A stretch of 64,000 nucleotides of DNA, taken from the NCBI GenBank assembly GCA_001949185.1, contig BDGG01000005.1, positions 3,139,972 through 3,203,971 on the forward strand, in the 5' to 3' direction. The position numbers and the translations under genes are program-made. The notes under the pieces are model-generated. The model saw only the letters and a list, made by a program, of their open reading frames with translations. It had not been told where the DNA came from and searched no databases. Of the stretch, positions 61,241-64,000 are shown piece by piece (within the stretch, counting starts at the first letter, position 1; every line of letters begins with the position of its first letter). The stretch comes from Ramazzottius varieornatus. Lineage: Eukaryota; Tardigrada; Eutardigrada; Parachela; Ramazzottiidae.

Positions 61241-62408
61241 TTACGCACTGGCGGAAATTTTACTGGTATCGCTGGAGTTTGAGCGGGTCGAAGTCAGACT
61301 CGAGCGCTTTCCCGGGCACTCCAGAAACCGGCGGAATTTTTGAGTAACCAAGCAGTACATGAAAAAGTTCAACGAATAGTTGGAGAGTGACAAGGTGTTG
61401 ATCAGTGGAATGAACGAGCAGCAGTAATCTTTTCCAGTCGCCAGAAAAACTGCTTCGCAGACCGCGGTCGGCGTCTGAGTCACCAGATAGAGCGCGCCAC
61501 TGATTAGGAGAACGCTGTGGGGGACCGAACTTGTTGACGCTTCGCTTACATGGCGGACCAACAGCCTTCGGCTGGCTTGAGCGCGGCTCATCTGATAAGC
61601 AAGCATGCAGTTCAGCACGGCGATAAGTACCCCCTTCACCAACATCATTGCGATCTGCAAGAAGTATAATCCTTCCACGTGGTGAAGAGGCATGAGCTAA
61701 AACGCCTTACCTCTCCAGTAGTCTGGGCATCGTGCCACCGCTGAATCAAGGGTTCTACGACGTGGCTGGTGTTGGTCATCACGGGGAACCCATGACGTTT
61801 TGCCAGGTAGACGGCCTGTCGAACTAAGTCACCTGACTGGAAGATGGCAGACAGCAAACCCAAAATGGCCACTGTTATGAGTGCTCGGCGAAACGCGTCC
61901 TTTGTAATCACAATGAATAGTCCAGCCGGCGCCGTACTACGGTAAACCGTGACAAAGCGCTCGATGATGTAAGCCATCAGTACCCAGTCCGACAGCTGGA
62001 TGCAGGTGTGACGCCACCACAAAACTATACCACGGGACTCAACGTACTGGTTCCACACCCAGCTTTCCATCCGATCTTCTGATAGATCGAGGATTTCAAC
62101 GAGGAACGTTCCCATGTAAAACCACCTGCAACAGATTTCTTCAGTCAGGGATCTCTTCAGTGAAAAGCCAAAGAAGCTTACAGGACGCAGAGGTCGCAGA
62201 TTGCCACTGCGACGAGGTAGACCGTCGAGCTGCATTTTTCTCGGTATCTATAGAGAGCATACAGGCATAAAATGTTCCCCACAGTGCATAGCACGAGCAG
62301 AACGGGATAACCAATCCACTGTACTGAACTGACAATTGGTAGATCGAAACAGACTTCGTGATTAGAATCCGCCGTCTCCTTTGCAATCGTTCCGGTGCTG
62401 TTTTCCAT
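61241..62408 (-). CDS. Class A G-protein-coupled receptor, probably a peptide receptor
   Basis: Exons 62408-62182, 62125-61711, 61654-61241; 351 aa. The ATG at 62408 starts an extracellular N-terminus with a glycosylation site (Asn-Ser-Thr) and no signal peptide, as usual for the class. TM1 has the GN pair (LLVLCTVGNILCLYALY). TM2 contains AVAICDLCVL with the conserved Asp. TM3 ends IIERF in place of DRY. TM7 reads SLSNYSLNFFMYCLVT, keeping the final N(x)nFFMYCL of peptide receptors but with the NPxxY motif altered. The tail is Ser/Thr-rich. ERF-type motifs are common in FMRFamide-like and nematode peptide receptors, so a neuropeptide ligand is likely but inferred. Confidence 0.82.
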
Positions 62409-62429
62409 AGTCACGCTCTAATAGCAAAA

Positions 62430-63085
62430 AGTTCACTCGAGTATGAATTCGGAACTCCAGCTCAGAAGAAAACTACGTGAATTTAGAATGTCAAAGGATG
62501 CACAAAAATTACTAGACGAGTAATGTTTGCCCGTATTTTGTTCGAAATGAAGAACATCAAGTAAACAGTGCTTTGTTTTGGGAAGATCATCATCTTAGTA
62601 AGAGGAAATGGAGTCTGATTTCGAAACGATTGCAGAACGGTGTAATGAGTGTGCCGAAGGTTGCCGATATTCATCTGCTCACTCGCAACTAATGTGGATG
62701 GTTTCAGCCGCATAAAAACGACATCGGTAGGCGAAGCGAATCTGTGTCAGCCAGCTGTTTCTGAATTGTGCATGGAGAATGTCATACTCATCGCCAAAAG
62801 CGTTCCCTATCACCTGAACCCCGTGATCAATTTTCAACTGTAAGCCGTGCGTGCAACGGATCGGCTTCCTGCGAGAAGCTATCGTTATCAAGACATTTTT
62901 CGTCCACCTGGCGACGTACGCAGTATATGCTCCAGGCCTCGAGCAGGCGATCGAGAAATTTAATCCACAGATTAAGCTGCCACCGTGCTTCACTGAACGA
63001 ACGCGGAAGTGACTTTGCCGGAATGGAGGCACTCGTAATTCGGATGCGACGCGAATCCGAATGCCCACAAATGATCACCCAAAGG
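62430..63085. other. Upstream region of the GPCR, nothing recognised
   Basis: No recognised exon or repeat up to the recombinase fragment. Confidence 0.35.
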
Positions 63086-63089
63086 AAAC

Positions 63090-63422
63090 TCAGAAGAACT
63101 TGAGATGGCGGGAAGGCGAGGGAGGCCGGATGTATCCGCGGTGAGCAGAGAATTTCCAGCGGACAGCTTGTTGAATGTGGGTCCCGTTGGTGTTGTGGTC
63201 GGCGGCTGCTGTGGCTCCTCCAATACGGAAGCTGTGGGAGGAGTACCGGTGGAAGTGTGGTTCATGTTTGAGGAGGGTCTTGACGGCTTGGTTGAAGAGC
63301 GAACGGGTAAGGAGGATACCGTCGTTGAATTGAAACACGGGGAGCTCAGGTGAATTTAGGTGACGGGAGTTCATAAAGGCACAGACAGGGCACACCGGAT
63401 GGTGAGTTGGAGGAAGAGTCAC
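63090..63422 (-). pseudogene. Tyrosine recombinase C-terminal fragment (DIRS/Crypton-type)
   Basis: Matches the C-terminal half of eukaryotic tyrosine recombinases: CPVCAFMNSR, a loop PVFQFNDGILLTRSLFNQAV, the catalytic HxxR in YSSHSFRIGGATAAA, AVRWKF where GRW is usual, and YIRPP with the nucleophilic Tyr. It ends at a stop soon after. The N-terminal half is not visible in frame upstream, although open frames at 63346-63606 and 63737-63970 could belong to the same element. No reverse transcriptase is seen in the window, so the element class stays open. Confidence 0.6.
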
Positions 63423-64000
63423 TGACTGGTCGGAACCGGCGTAACAATGTGAAACAGCCGTAGCTTACGCGAGCAGGAAGGAAGGTGTGGTGTGATGGGA
63501 AAGGCAGTGGAAACCACACGTTAACCAAGATTAAATTCGATTCAATTCTAATTAGGCTGCCACCATGGGACGGAAGACCGATTGTAGCTAAAATGAGCTG
63601 CAACATCAGTCGTAAGCGCAGCAGCTGATCACAACTTTAAATAATTGGGCAGGAATATGCTACCCAAGGCTAGCTACCGTAATTCCGATTACGCTAATTT
63701 CCGAAACCGAGGGGAGCTCCGGAAAGGAAAATGTAGCTACACGTCCCAAAAGGCGCCGAGCAAGCCATTACCACAGTCGGAAAGTGTCGGCAGAGACAGA
63801 AGTGTCTGAGTGGGCGAGGTTGGCAGGGGGACCCCGGATGGACGTTTTGTAGCTAGTAAATCACCAGGCAAGTTTGATTGCTGCTCTTGAAGCAAGACCT
63901 GCATCTGGGGTTCCTCTTCCAATCTCACTAGGCTTTTCTCGAACAACATAGGATGAGGAGTTTTATCCATTTTATCCGCCTGTAGAGGTCTTTGTTGAGG

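Overview
This is a window of nuclear DNA from a small, compact animal genome. The genes are split by many short introns (about 50-300 bp, GT-AG), there are TATA boxes and AATAAA signals, and there is no operon structure. Gene content (a gustatory-receptor-like 7TM protein, a CYP2-clan P450, a class A GPCR, an array of ANF-receptor proteins, mariner and pogo-like transposons) points to an invertebrate ecdysozoan. A tardigrade of the Hypsibius type is my best guess; this is inference from gene style, not from a diagnostic marker. All gene models are read by eye from splice signals and reading frame.

Left part (1-25 kb), mostly single-copy genes: a cytochrome P450 (+), a small secreted protein with three aromatic repeats (-), a secretory cyclophilin B (+), mitochondrial PTCD2 with an unusual Gly/Arg/Gln-rich tail (-), a damaged MATH-BTB gene (+), a possible Pro/Thr-rich GPI-anchored protein (+), a gustatory-receptor-like gene (-), inorganic pyrophosphatase with two possible starts (+), DPM1 (+) and the lysosomal transporter SLC38A9 (-). 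The last two are convergent, with stop codons about 120 bp apart.

Middle and right part (25-58 kb): a tandem array, all on the minus strand, of four apparently complete paralogous receptors (called A, B, C and D here, right to left) plus a degenerate fifth fragment. Each has a signal peptide, an extracellular ANF-receptor-type ligand-binding domain, one membrane segment and a short tail with no visible kinase or cyclase domain. In architecture they resemble the natriuretic peptide clearance receptor (NPR-C). Exon lengths are almost identical between copies. A tRNA-Thr gene sits inside intron 1 of copy C. Transposable elements lie between and within the copies: a full-length but broken Tc1/mariner element, a 2.3 kb pogo/Tigger-like element with 147 bp inverted repeats and its 0.73 kb deletion derivative, and several MITE or foldback families with more than one copy in the window.

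Right end (58-64 kb): foldback repeats, a peptide-GPCR-like gene (-) and a tyrosine recombinase fragment (-) probably from a retroelement or Crypton.

The most unusual signals are (i) the array of kinase-less ANF receptors, (ii) a short hairpin repeat that recurs inside introns of unrelated genes (P450, PTCD2, PPA, SLC38A9 twice), suggestive of an introner-like or intron-tolerated element, and (iii) a P450 lacking the I-helix threonine.
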